Origin: Pseudomonadota bacterium
GTDB taxonomy: Bacteria > Pseudomonadota > Alphaproteobacteria > Rhizobiales > Tepidamorphaceae
DNA length: 64,000 nucleotides
Assembly (NCBI GenBank): GCA_023458595.1
Contig: JAEWYT010000057.1
Coordinates: 62,001 to 126,000, forward strand
Direction of reading: 5' to 3'
Of the stretch, positions 27,893 to 36,155 are shown one piece after another. How positions within the stretch are numbered: position 1 is the stretch's first letter; each line of letters begins with the position of its first letter. Under the pieces are notes generated by a model. That model did not search any database, was not told the origin of the DNA, and saw only the letters and a list, made by a program, of their open reading frames with translations. Position numbers and translations under genes: made by a program.

Positions 27893-28093
27893 ATGAACAA
27901 ATCGCTGAGACGAATCGAATTCGACCCCTTTGAATCCGTACAGGCGGAGAAGAAGGTGCTCGGTCGCTTTATGAAAGCGGCAGAAATGTTCGATAAGAAG
28001 CATGGACGTTCGAAAAATACAGCGACCGAGCAGCTTCGGAAAGAAGGTATCGTCACGAAAACCGGCAGGCTGACGAAGCGCTACGGCGGCTGA
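27893..28093 (+). CDS. Small basic protein, putative antitoxin of an ART-like module
   Basis: A 66-residue, Lys/Arg-rich protein (MNKSLRRIEFDPFESVQAEKK...) with no recognised domain; it could be helical throughout. It lies one base before the GTG start of the next gene, so the two are surely co-translated. Base composition of both is clearly lower in GC than the neighbours. The order small protein then ART-like protein is that of toxin-antitoxin modules. The antitoxin role is a guess from layout. Confidence 0.6.
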   Translation: MNKSLRRIEFDPFESVQAEKKVLGRFMKAAEMFDKKHGRSKNTATEQLRKEGIVTKTGRLTKRYGG

Positions 28094-28094
28094 G

Positions 28095-28685
28095 GTGCAT
28101 CGGCTGTCGTATGGTTTTGTTCTAGGATACCACGGTTGCGACCGGAAGGTCGGTGAGAAGCTTCTGACAGGGGCGCACTTCGCTGTCTCCGACAATGACT
28201 ACGACTGGTTGGGCCCGGGCGTATATTTTTGGGAAGCCAACCCTCTCAGAGGGTTGGAATTCGCGTGGGAGGCTTCGAGGCGGAAAGGATCCAAGATCAA
28301 GGATCCCTTCGTCGTTGGTGCTGTAGTTGATCTCGGTAGTTGCCTCGATCTCGCAACGTCGTTTGGCATCAGTGTCGCCCGTCGCGGCTACGAGTCGCTG
28401 AAGCTTTCGCACCGAGAGTCCGGTACGCCGCTTCCCAAGAACTCAACGGACAAATTACTTCGCCGCCTTGATTGTGCCGTCGTCCGGCGGGTTCACGCGA
28501 TTCTGGAGGAGGGCAGGTTTCAGCCCTTCGACACGGTTCGCGGTGTCTTCACCGAAGGCAGGCCAGCCTACGATGGCGCGGGATTCGACGAGAAAACCCA
28601 CGTTCAGATCGCGGTTCGGAACTTGAGCGTCGTGAAGGGTGTATTCCGCGTGCCGGATACACGTCTCGTGGGGCTGGATTTCTAA
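28095..28685 (+). CDS. PARP-like ADP-ribosyltransferase-fold protein (putative toxin)
   Basis: A 196-residue protein starting with GTG. H13 in GYHGCDR, then LGPGVYFWEANPLRGLEFA (residues 39-57) with Y44, follow the H and Y motifs of the H-Y-E class of ADP-ribosyltransferases: the GxGxYF loop is the signature of PARP and DUF3990 proteins. A third-motif candidate is Q171 in THVQIAVRN, in place of the Glu, as in DUF3990. It pairs with the small upstream gene, in a low-GC stretch between cpdR and lpxXL. An NAD-using toxin is the best reading, but no activity is proven by sequence. Confidence 0.55.
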   Translation: MHRLSYGFVLGYHGCDRKVGEKLLTGAHFAVSDNDYDWLGPGVYFWEANPLRGLEFAWEASRRKGSKIKDPFVVGAVVDLGSCLDLATSFGISVARRGYESLKLSHRESGTPLPKNSTDKLLRRLDCAVVRRVHAILEEGRFQPFDTVRGVFTEGRPAYDGAGFDEKTHVQIAVRNLSVVKGVFRVPDTRLVGLDF

Positions 28686-28692
28686 GGCGCGT

Positions 28693-29637
28693 CTACATCC
28701 GCCAGCGGTTGTGCAGCCACAGCCACTGGCCGGGGTGCTCGCGCACCCAGCCCTCGACCACGGCGTTGATCGCACGCATCGCGCCTTCCGGATCGATCAG
28801 TCCCTCCTCGTCGCGCGGCAGGTCGATCGGCGGGGTCAGGTCGAGGCGGAAGCGGTTGGCGGGCAGGCGCACGACGCGGACGCCGTGGACGGGGCAGTCG
28901 AACTGCCGGGCGAGGCGGCCGAGGATCGGATTGGTCGAGGCGGGGCGTCCGAAGAAGTCGATCTTGAAGCCCTTGGTCAGGCGCTGGTCGACGAGCAGGC
29001 CGAGATGACCGCCTTTCTCCAGCACCGAGGCCATCGCAAAGGCGACCGCCTGGCCGGAACCGGCCGCCAGCAGCTCGCCCATCGAGCCGCGGCGGATCTT
29101 CAGCAGGCGCTGGGCGATGTAGGCGTTGTTCGGGGTGCGGTAGACGGCCGTCACCGGCAGGCCGTGGCGGGCGGCGCAGACCGCCGGCAGCTCCCAGTTG
29201 GCGAGATGGGCGGTGAAGACGATCGCCGGCTTGCCGTCGTCGCGCAGCTCCCTGAAATATTCGAGACCCGTCGCCTCGACGCGGCCGTGGCCGGGATTGT
29301 GGTCGTCCCAGTCCCAGATCGTCTCCAGATGCGGGTATTCGGCGGCGGTGCGGCCGAGATTGTCCCAGACCTCGCGCAGGATCGCCTTCAGCTCGGCGTC
29401 CGGCCTGCCGGGGTAGGCGCGCCGCAGGTTGTCGAGGCCGAGCGCGTTCACCGGCAGCAGCGGGCCGAAGGTGCGGGCGATCCGGCCGCCGATATTGCTC
29501 GCGCGGTCCACGTCGAGGGCGCGCACCAGCCGGAACAGGGCGACCGCGACGGTCGCCACGGCCCAGTCGATCGGCGGGCGCATCGCGCGGCCCATCCGCC
29601 TCCAGAGGAAATACAGGCGTATCTTCAGAGGCGTCAT
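28693..29637 (-). CDS. lpxXL: Lipid A very-long-chain acyltransferase (LpxXL)
   Basis: A 314-residue membrane-associated acyltransferase of the HtrB/LpxL family. One N-terminal hydrophobic segment (about 20-40) precedes the HX4E catalytic motif in FTAHLANWELPAV. It transfers the 27-hydroxyoctacosanoyl chain from AcpXL to lipid A. The ATG at 29637 gives the family length. It ends the acpXL cluster and follows the alcohol dehydrogenase gene by 17 bases, matching the order in Rhizobium and Sinorhizobium. Confidence 0.88.
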   Translation of the reverse strand: MTPLKIRLYFLWRRMGRAMRPPIDWAVATVAVALFRLVRALDVDRASNIGGRIARTFGPLLPVNALGLDNLRRAYPGRPDAELKAILREVWDNLGRTAAEYPHLETIWDWDDHNPGHGRVEATGLEYFRELRDDGKPAIVFTAHLANWELPAVCAARHGLPVTAVYRTPNNAYIAQRLLKIRRGSMGELLAAGSGQAVAFAMASVLEKGGHLGLLVDQRLTKGFKIDFFGRPASTNPILGRLARQFDCPVHGVRVVRLPANRFRLDLTPPIDLPRDEEGLIDPEGAMRAINAVVEGWVREHPGQWLWLHNRWRM

Positions 29638-29654
29638 CCGGCCCTTTCGATCGC

Positions 29655-30677
29655 TCAGAGGAGCGTGACGATCTTGCCGAATACCTTGCGACTCTCGAGC
29701 CGGGCCAGCCCGACCTCGAAATCGGCGATGTCGATCTCGGTGTCGATCACCGGACGCACGCCGTCGGCCATCTTGGCGAGGCTCTCCGACATGTTGCGCA
29801 TGGTGCAGCCGAAAGAGCCGAAGATCTTGAGCTGCTGCTGGAACAGCTGCATCAGGTTGATCTGCGTGCTGACGCCCGAGGTGGAACCGCAGGTGACGAG
29901 CCGGCCGCCGCGCTTCAGGGACAGCATGCTGCCGGCCCAGGTGTCGGGGCCGACATGCTCGAACACCACCTCGACGCCCTTCTTGCCCGTGATCTTGCGG
30001 ACCATGTGCTCGAAGCGCTCGGTGCGGTAGTTGATGACGTGGTCGGCGCCGAGCGCCCTGGCCTTCTCCGCCTTCTCGTCGTCGCCGACGGTGGTGATGA
30101 CGGTCGCGCCGATGGCCTTGGCCATGCGGATCGCGGCGGTGCCGATGCCGCTGCCGCCGGCATGGACGAGCACGGTCTCGTCGCCCTGAAGCCTGGCGTT
30201 GTCGAACAGCATGTGCTGGACGGTGCCGAAGGTGATCGGCGCGCACGCGGCGTCTATCCAGGAGACCGACTGCGGGGCGACGACCGTCAGCCGCGCGGGC
30301 ACGTTGACGAGCTCCCGGGCGAAGCCGTCGACGTGGAAGCCCATCAGGCCGGAGACGTTCTCGCAGAGATTGTCGCGCCCCTCGCGGCAGGGCCGGCAGG
30401 TGCCGCATGTGTGCGCGCCGTAGAGGGCGACCTTGTCGCCGACCGCGCGGTCGGTCACCCCGGAGCCGACGGCGACGATCTCGCCGGCGGCCTCGGCGCC
30501 GACGACGAGCGGCAGCTTGCGCTTGGCGAAGGCCATGCCGCGCCAGCCCCACACGTCGATATGGTTCAGCGCCATGGCGCGGACGCGCACCTGCACCTCG
30601 CCCGGGCCGGGGGCCGGCGGGTCTGGCTGCTCGATCAGCTGCAGATTGCGATCGGAGACGAGCGTAAGGGCGCGCAT
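29655..30677 (-). CDS. MDR-family alcohol dehydrogenase/quinone reductase of the acpXL cluster
   Basis: A 340-residue medium-chain dehydrogenase with a Rossmann fold (VHAGGSGIGTAAIRMAKA) and the structural zinc cysteines in HTCGTCRPCREGRDNLC. The usual catalytic zinc Cys is replaced by the ALNHID segment, so it may act on quinone or enoyl substrates and not alcohols. Conserved in the rhizobial acpXL-lpxXL cluster, where an enoyl reductase step in chain elongation is a reasonable guess. It lies 34 bases after the fabG-like gene. Confidence 0.8.
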   Translation of the reverse strand: MRALTLVSDRNLQLIEQPDPPAPGPGEVQVRVRAMALNHIDVWGWRGMAFAKRKLPLVVGAEAAGEIVAVGSGVTDRAVGDKVALYGAHTCGTCRPCREGRDNLCENVSGLMGFHVDGFARELVNVPARLTVVAPQSVSWIDAACAPITFGTVQHMLFDNARLQGDETVLVHAGGSGIGTAAIRMAKAIGATVITTVGDDEKAEKARALGADHVINYRTERFEHMVRKITGKKGVEVVFEHVGPDTWAGSMLSLKRGGRLVTCGSTSGVSTQINLMQLFQQQLKIFGSFGCTMRNMSESLAKMADGVRPVIDTEIDIADFEVGLARLESRKVFGKIVTLL

Positions 30678-30711
30678 CGAATGTATCTTCCGTTCTTTCG
30701 TGGCTGACGGA

Positions 30712-31488
30712 TCAGCGGTGTACGGGAATGGCGGCGGTCAGCCCGCCGTCGACCGGCACCACCGCGCCGGTTATATAACCCGCCGCCGGCGACATGAGAA
30801 AGGCCACGACGTTGGCGATTTCCTGCGGCGCGGCGAACCGGCCGGCGGGAATCTGGCTTTCCATGTGCTCGTGATAGTCGGCGTAGGGCGCCAGCATATC
30901 GGTGTTTATGAAGCCCGGCGCGACGAAATTCACGGTGACGCCGCGCCGCGCCGTCTCCAGCGCCAGCGAGCGCACGTAGCCGAGCAGGGCGGCCTTGGAC
31001 GCGGCGTAGGCCGAATTGCCGATGGCGCCGCGCAGGGCGATCACCGAGCCGATCACCACGATGCGCCCGTAGCGCGCCCGCGTCATGCGCCGCACGAGGC
31101 CGGTCGCGAGCCGCGTCATCGACCAGAAGTTGACCTGCATCGCCTTCTCGGCGCGGTCCTGGTCCATCACCGCCGCGAGGCTGTCGTAGGTCAGCCCGGC
31201 ATTGTGGACGAAGCCGTTGAAGGGCTCGTCCTCGATCGTCGTCAGGAACGCGTCGATCGCCGCGCGGTCGGCCAGATCGACCGAGTGGGCCCTGAAGGTC
31301 GCGTCCGGATGGGCGGCGCGCAGCTCCGCCAGCGTCTTCTCGATGTTGCCGCTCGAAACGTTGTAGGTGAAGACGACGTCGTGGCCGGAAGCGGCGAGCG
31401 CGTTGACGATCGCCCGGCCGAGGCCGCGGCCCCCGCCGGTGACCAGGGCCCGTTTCCGGGGCGCGTCGCCGCCTCCGGCAGCCGCCAT
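30712..31488 (-). CDS. fabG: 3-oxoacyl-ACP reductase-like SDR of the acpXL cluster
   Basis: A 258-residue classical short-chain dehydrogenase. Cofactor motif TGGGRGLGRA (about residue 18), VHNAGLTYD, a Ser in VVIGSVIALRG and the catalytic Y and K in NSAYAASKAALLG. Its ATG overlaps the ketosynthase stop by one base (TGATG), so translation is coupled. It probably reduces the 3-oxoacyl-AcpXL intermediate. I do not recall a FabG gene in every acpXL cluster, so its presence may be a lineage feature. Confidence 0.85.
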   Translation of the reverse strand: MAAAGGGDAPRKRALVTGGGRGLGRAIVNALAASGHDVVFTYNVSSGNIEKTLAELRAAHPDATFRAHSVDLADRAAIDAFLTTIEDEPFNGFVHNAGLTYDSLAAVMDQDRAEKAMQVNFWSMTRLATGLVRRMTRARYGRIVVIGSVIALRGAIGNSAYAASKAALLGYVRSLALETARRGVTVNFVAPGFINTDMLAPYADYHEHMESQIPAGRFAAPQEIANVVAFLMSPAAGYITGAVVPVDGGLTAAIPVHR

Positions 31489-32777
31489 CAGGACGGCTCC
31501 GCGGCAAGCACGAGCGAGACGTTCTGGCCGCCGAACCCGAACGAGTTGGAGACGACGCGGCCGACCTCGGCGTCGCGCGCCTTGTTCGGCACCACGTCGA
31601 GCGGGATCGCGGGATCGGGCACGTCGTAGTTGATCGTCGGCGGAATGCGGCCCTCGGCGATGGTCATCAGCGAGAAGACCGCCTCGACCGCGCCCGCGGC
31701 GGTCAGCGTGTGACCGATCATCGATTTGTTGGAGCTGACCGGCAGCGTCGCGGCCCTCTCGCCGAACACGGTCTGCACGCTCAACGCCTCCATCTTGTCG
31801 TTCTCCGGCGTGCCGGTGCCGTGGGCGTTGATGTAGTCGACGTCCTGCGGCGTCGCGCCGGCGTCGTCGAGAGCGGCCCGCAGGCAGGCGATCGTGGCGT
31901 GCCCGTCCGGGCTCGAGCGGGTGCGGTGGAAGGAGTCGGCGCGCTCGCCGGCGCCTTCCAGGACGCCGAGGACACGGGCGCCGCGCGCCCTGGCGTGCTC
32001 CATGCTCTCCAGCACGAGGGCTGCGGCGCCTTCGCCCATGACGAAACCGTCGCGGTTCTTGGAGAACGGCCTGGAGGCGGACTCGGGCGGATCGTTGTGG
32101 GTCGACAGCGCCGACAGCAGCGAGAAGCGGATCAGCGCCTCGGCGTGCACCGAGCCGTCGGTGCCGACGCAGAGCGCGGTGTCCGCCTCGCCGCGGCGGA
32201 TCGCCTCGACGCCGAGCTGGATCGCGGTGGCGCCCGAGGCGCAGGCGGTCGACAGGGAGATCGGCGAGCCCTTGGTGCCGTAGCGGTCGGCCAGCGTCTC
32301 GGCGACGCCGCCGAACAGGAAGCGGCGGTGCAGGTCGGGCCGGCCCTTGCGGGCGGCCTCCAGCAGCGTGTTGTAGTCGACCGGGCCGTCCGGGTTCACC
32401 GAGCGGGCCAGCTCCTCGCGCTGCGGCCATTCCATCTCGACCGGCGGCACGGCGATGAACAGGGGTCCCGGGAAATCGCCGCGCGCGCCGACGTTCGACT
32501 GCTCGACGGCCTCGCCGACGGCCATGTCGGCGAGCGCCTCGGAGAGGCCGGGGGCGCAGAAATAGGGCTCGACGTCGACGAAGTCGACCGTGCCGCCGAT
32601 CGTGGTGCGCAGGCCGTCGATGGGGAAGCGGGTGATCCTGTGAATGCCCGACGTGCCGGCCGTCAGGGCCCTCCAGTTGTCCTCGCGGCCGCGGCCCAGC
32701 GAGGTGACGATGCCCATGCCGGTGACGGCGACGATCGGCCGGCCCTTGCTGTCGTGCGTGCCGTTCTTGCCTGACAT
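31488..32777 (-). CDS. fabF1: 3-oxoacyl-ACP synthase II, catalytic ketosynthase (FabF1XL)
   Basis: A 429-residue KAS II enzyme that extends acyl chains on AcpXL. The catalytic Cys is C179 (SLSTACASGATA), and both His are present, in NAHGTGTPENDK and SNKSMIGHTLTAAGAVE. The start at 32777 (MSGKNG), with AGGAG 11 bases upstream, is preferred to an upstream start that would add 10 residues. It follows the second, degenerate ketosynthase by 65 bases and overlaps fabG by one base. It is the condensing enzyme of the very-long-chain elongation system. Confidence 0.9.
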   Translation of the reverse strand: MSGKNGTHDSKGRPIVAVTGMGIVTSLGRGREDNWRALTAGTSGIHRITRFPIDGLRTTIGGTVDFVDVEPYFCAPGLSEALADMAVGEAVEQSNVGARGDFPGPLFIAVPPVEMEWPQREELARSVNPDGPVDYNTLLEAARKGRPDLHRRFLFGGVAETLADRYGTKGSPISLSTACASGATAIQLGVEAIRRGEADTALCVGTDGSVHAEALIRFSLLSALSTHNDPPESASRPFSKNRDGFVMGEGAAALVLESMEHARARGARVLGVLEGAGERADSFHRTRSSPDGHATIACLRAALDDAGATPQDVDYINAHGTGTPENDKMEALSVQTVFGERAATLPVSSNKSMIGHTLTAAGAVEAVFSLMTIAEGRIPPTINYDVPDPAIPLDVVPNKARDAEVGRVVSNSFGFGGQNVSLVLAAEPS

Positions 32778-32842
32778 CTTTCCAGGACTCCTGTTGCCGC
32801 GGCCCAAGCCGCGGCCGGGTTCAGCCTAATCCGGGGCCGGCT

Positions 32843-34063
32843 TCAGCGGCCGGCGGGGCTGACGAGCGCCATGCCTTCGCCGCGCCAGTGGCCCCACATG
32901 TTGACCAGCACCTGGTCGACGGGCGCGTCCGTCGCGGTCTCGAGGCCGGTCGCGTCGAGCGGCGGATAGACCCGGCCGTCGGCGACCGCCAGCGCGGCGA
33001 GCGCCACCAGGGCGGGAAACTGCGCTTCCAGTCCGTGACCGATCAGGGATCCGACCGCCCGCACCGTTCCGTCGATATCGCCGGCCAGGAGACCCGTCAA
33101 GAAATCCCGCTCCTCGGCCGAAATCGGCCCCGCGCCGGTGGCGCCGCTGAATATGGCCGTGCGGCCGGTCAGGTGGGGTTTCAGCGCCTCGAACTGCTTG
33201 CGGGCGTTGGCGCTCGCCTGGCCGGGCTCGCGCTCGCAGCGGTCGGAGACCACCGCGTCGATCCTGGCGATGGGCGTCGCGCCGCGCGTCTCGGCGTGCT
33301 CGGCGGATTCCAGCACCAGGAAGGCGCCCATCGAGCCGGTGATCATGCCGCCGGTGCCCTCGATCCGCTCCCAGAGCGGGCGCCAGTCTTCGCGCCAGAG
33401 GTAGTTGCCGAGCTCGAAGAGGAGCAGCATGTCGAGGCGGGCGGCGTTGTAGGAGCCGCCGACGAGGCAGACCTCGCTCTGGCGCGAGGCGACGCGGGCA
33501 TGGGCGGTGCGCACGGCGTCGACGCCGGCGGCCTCCTCGCCCATGAAGGTGCGCGAGGAGCCCGTCACCTTGTGGACGATCGAGATGTTGCCGGCGAGCA
33601 GGTTCGGCAGCTGGGCGAGGAACAGCGTCGGGCGCAGGTCGCTCGACAGCCGCTCGTTGAGCATGGCGCCCGGATTGTTGGACTTCAGCAGGTCGGTGAG
33701 GATCGCCGAATCGACCGCCGTATCGCGCTCGCCGCCGCCCGCGGACACGATCATGTCGGTGCGGGCGAGGATCTCGGCCTCGGTCTTGATGCCGGCGTCG
33801 TCGAGCGCGAGGCCGGCGGCATAGGTGCCGATGCGCTGCCAGGGCTCCATCTGGCGCTGGTCGCCGCGCTTGGGGATCTGCTTGTCGAAATCGACCTCGA
33901 CGAGCTGATGAACGGGATAGGGGGCGAAGCTCTCGCGGTCCACGACGGGCTTCGGGCCGCCGGCGGCGGCGAGCGCGGCGCGGTGCTGGTCCGGCCCCTC
34001 GCCGAGCGAGGTGACCAGGCCGATCCCGGTGATGAGGACGTCGCGCCTGTCGGTGGAGTTCAT
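32843..34063 (-). CDS. fabF2: Degenerate ketosynthase, chain-length-factor-like (FabF2XL)
   Basis: A 406-residue protein of KAS fold. The stretch aligning with the catalytic Cys (STACSSG in active enzymes) reads VTGSSRTFMGEEAAG, with no Cys, and NAHGTGTP is replaced by SGATGAGP. One His remains in SLIGHGLEAQ. The loss of the nucleophile and one His is that of KS-beta (chain length factor) subunits of type II polyketide synthases. It overlaps fabZ by 4 bases and precedes the intact ketosynthase. A heterodimer controlling C28 chain length is the natural inference. An independent activity is unlikely. Confidence 0.82.
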   Translation of the reverse strand: MNSTDRRDVLITGIGLVTSLGEGPDQHRAALAAAGGPKPVVDRESFAPYPVHQLVEVDFDKQIPKRGDQRQMEPWQRIGTYAAGLALDDAGIKTEAEILARTDMIVSAGGGERDTAVDSAILTDLLKSNNPGAMLNERLSSDLRPTLFLAQLPNLLAGNISIVHKVTGSSRTFMGEEAAGVDAVRTAHARVASRQSEVCLVGGSYNAARLDMLLLFELGNYLWREDWRPLWERIEGTGGMITGSMGAFLVLESAEHAETRGATPIARIDAVVSDRCEREPGQASANARKQFEALKPHLTGRTAIFSGATGAGPISAEERDFLTGLLAGDIDGTVRAVGSLIGHGLEAQFPALVALAALAVADGRVYPPLDATGLETATDAPVDQVLVNMWGHWRGEGMALVSPAGR

Positions 34064-34527
34064 GCCACGAGTTCTTTCGGATAGCCGAGCCGGACGGCGT
34101 TCTCGGTCATCAGGGTACGGAAGTCGGGCGTCGGGAAGGGCAGCACCCGGAAGGTGAGCTTGGCATCGCAGATCGGCTTGCCCTGCCTTCTGACGCTCGC
34201 CGTCGTCATCGCGTAGCCCGAGCCGTCGTGCTCGAGGCGCGCCTCGAGGTCGAGGACGTCGCCGGGCACCACGAAAGTGCGGAACTTGGCCTCGCGGACG
34301 CCGGCCAGGAACGGCATGCGGTCGAAGCGGTTGTTCGACAGCAGCAGATAGCCCGATGTCTGCGCCATCGATTCGATCAGCAGCACGCCCGGCATCAGCG
34401 GATGGCCGGGGAAGTGCCCCTCGAAGATGGTGCTCTCGCCGGGGACCGTCGCGCGGGTGCGGATCAGCCCGTCTTCCTTGCCGACTTCGACAATCTCGTC
34501 GATGAGCTGGAAATACTCGATACGCAT
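34060..34527 (-). CDS. fabZ: 3-hydroxyacyl-ACP dehydratase (FabZ-like) of the acpXL cluster
   Basis: A 155-residue hotdog-fold dehydratase with the active-site His in EGHFPGHPLMPGVLLIESMAQ and the conserved Glu in the same block. It dehydrates 3-hydroxyacyl-AcpXL during elongation. The ATG at 34527 (MRIEYF) gives the normal length. It lies 23 bases after acpXL and overlaps fabF2 by 4 bases. Confidence 0.88.
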   Translation of the reverse strand: MRIEYFQLIDEIVEVGKEDGLIRTRATVPGESTIFEGHFPGHPLMPGVLLIESMAQTSGYLLLSNNRFDRMPFLAGVREAKFRTFVVPGDVLDLEARLEHDGSGYAMTTASVRRQGKPICDAKLTFRVLPFPTPDFRTLMTENAVRLGYPKELVA

Positions 34528-34550
34528 CGTCGGGCAGGGTCGGGACGGTT

Positions 34551-34832
34551 TCAGGCCGTCTTGGCGGCGATCAGTTCGTCGATACGCTCGCACAGGTTCT
34601 TCAGGACGAAGTACTGCTCGGCGGAGGCCTTGCCCTCGTTCACTTCCTGGGTCCACTGCTCGAACGGCATCTTGATACCGAAGGCCTTGTCGATGGCGAA
34701 GGCGATGTCGAGGAAATCGAGGCTGTCGATGCCCAGGTCGTCGATGACGTGGCTGTCGGGCTTTATATCGTCACGCGGAATGTCGCACGTTTCCGAAATG
34801 ATGTCGGCGACCGTATCGAAGGTGGACGACAT
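34551..34832 (-). CDS. acpXL: Acyl carrier protein AcpXL
   Basis: A 93-residue acyl carrier protein with the phosphopantetheine serine S37 in [18 protein letters not shown]. It is longer than housekeeping AcpP and ends in a helical tail ([20 protein letters not shown]), the specific mark of AcpXL, which carries the C28 chain to lipid A. AGAAAAG precedes the ATG. First gene of the seven-gene lipid A very-long-chain cluster. Confidence 0.93.
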   Translation of the reverse strand: MSSTFDTVADIISETCDIPRDDIKPDSHVIDDLGIDSLDFLDIAFAIDKAFGIKMPFEQWTQEVNEGKASAEQYFVLKNLCERIDELIAAKTA

Positions 34833-35051
34833 TACGCTTTTCTCCAGAATTAAAGCGGCGGTCCCGCCGAGGAATGGCCGGCGACATCGTCCGCGACTGC
34901 GGGGCGGGCCCGATGGCACCGTGATTTCCCGCCCGATCTAAACGAGGCGGCGGACAAGTGCAATGGCATCGCCGCACGCGCTTGCGCCCGCCGCCCAGTG
35001 GGGCTATATGCCAGACCCTGTCGTCGCCGGCCAGTGGCCGGGAGGCGTCCC

Positions 35052-35126
35052 GGGCGCGTAGCTCAGCGGGAGAGCACTACGTTGACATCGTAGGGGTCGC
35101 TGGTTCAATCCCAGCCGCGCCCACCA
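35052..35126 (+). tRNA. tRNA-Val (anticodon GAC)
   Basis: A 75-nt cloverleaf: acceptor stem GGGCGCG with CGCGCCC, D-arm TAGCTCAGCGGGAGAGC, anticodon loop TTGACAT (GAC), TTCAATC T-loop, discriminator A and an encoded CCA. All stems pair. Confidence 0.95.
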
Positions 35127-35152
35127 TCCAACCCGCGGATTCTGCCGCCGCG

Positions 35153-35181
35153 TTGACAGCAACCGGCGCGGCGACTATGGT
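35153..35181 (+). promoter_or_regulatory. Sigma-70 promoter of rpmJ
   Basis: TTGACA (35153-35158), 17-base spacer, TATGGT (35176-35181). The -35 is perfect and the spacing optimal. It lies about 100 bases before the rpmJ start. Confidence 0.7.
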
Positions 35182-35283
35182 CCGCGGCGAATTCAGGGGT
35201 CGGCCGCGCGCCGGCCTTTTTGTCTCAACGAACGATCGAAGATGCCGGGTGCCGACGGCGCTCCGTAACGTCGGTGAAAAGCC

Positions 35284-35409
35284 ATGAAGATCAGAAATTC
35301 GCTGAAGTCGCTGGTCAAGCGCCACCGCAACAACCGCATTGTCCGCCGCAAGGGCCGGATTTACGTCATCAACAAGACGAACCGGCGGTTCAAGGCGCGT
35401 CAGGGCTGA
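35284..35409 (+). CDS. rpmJ: 50S ribosomal protein L36
   Basis: A 41-residue, highly basic protein ([17 protein letters not shown]...FKARQG). It is the alphaproteobacterial form without the four zinc-binding Cys/His residues of canonical L36. It stands alone after a tRNA gene with its own strong promoter, away from the main ribosomal operons. A stem with a GTGC loop at 35435-35454 follows. Confidence 0.95.
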   Translation: MKIRNSLKSLVKRHRNNRIVRRKGRIYVINKTNRRFKARQG

Positions 35410-35434
35410 GAGGCCCGCAAGGGCCCGGGCCGCA

Positions 35435-35454
35435 GGCCGGGCGTGCGCCCGGCC
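35435..35454 (+). terminator. Hairpin after rpmJ
   Basis: A perfect 8-bp GGCCGGGC/GCCCGGCC stem with a GTGC loop lies 25 bases after the rpmJ stop. It has no T run, so termination strength is uncertain. Confidence 0.4.
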
Positions 35455-35492
35455 GTTGACCGGACAGGATCGCTGCTCCATCTTTCAAGGCC

Positions 35493-36110
35493 ATGGACAG
35501 ATTCCGTGGCCTGATTTGCGTTGTCTCGACCGCCGCCGCCCTTTTCCTCGCGCCGGCGGCGACCAGTGCCGCCGAGGACCCGGCGGAACCCGCCGATAAA
35601 GCCGATTCCGCGCGATTGCCCGCCGTGGCGCCGCCCTCCGTGGAGGACCTCCTCGACAAGCTGTCGAAATCGGCGGACAAGGAGGAGGCCGGCACGCTGG
35701 AGCGCGAGATCGTCTCCGCCTGGAACCATTCGGGCAGCGACACCGTCGATCTCCTGCTGGAACGGGCGGGCGTGGCCATGCAGGAGAAGAATTTCGGGCT
35801 GGCGCTCCAGTATCTCGACACGATCGTCGGCCTCAAGCCCGATTTTGCCGAGGGCTGGAACATGCGGGCCACGGTCTACTACCTGCTCGACGAGTACGAG
35901 CTGTCGCTCGCCGACATCCAGCACGTCCTCGCCCTGCAGCCCCGCCATTTCGGAGCGCTCAGCGGGCTCGGCATGATCTTCCGCGAGCTCGACGAGCCCG
36001 AAAAGGCGCTCGAGGCCTTCCGAGAGGTGCTGAAGGTGCATCCCTATTTCGGCAAGGCCCGGGAATCGGCGGAAAAGCTCGAGAAGCAGGTCGAAGGCCA
36101 GGACATCTGA
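35493..36110 (+). CDS. Secreted tetratricopeptide-repeat protein
   Basis: This 205-residue protein has a signal peptide (hydrophobic to about residue 26, ATSAAED) and an acidic linker. About three TPR units follow (residues 85-190), with W/G/Y/A/F/P positions as in NFGLALQYLDTIVGLKPDFAEGW and DEPEKALEAFREVLKVHPYF. It is probably periplasmic and serves as a protein interaction scaffold. The neighbours give no specific partner. Confidence 0.8.
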   Translation: MDRFRGLICVVSTAAALFLAPAATSAAEDPAEPADKADSARLPAVAPPSVEDLLDKLSKSADKEEAGTLEREIVSAWNHSGSDTVDLLLERAGVAMQEKNFGLALQYLDTIVGLKPDFAEGWNMRATVYYLLDEYELSLADIQHVLALQPRHFGALSGLGMIFRELDEPEKALEAFREVLKVHPYFGKARESAEKLEKQVEGQDI

Positions 36111-36155
36111 TCCGGCCCGTTTGCCCGTCCTTCTCCCGGCTTGCCTTGCGGAAGC

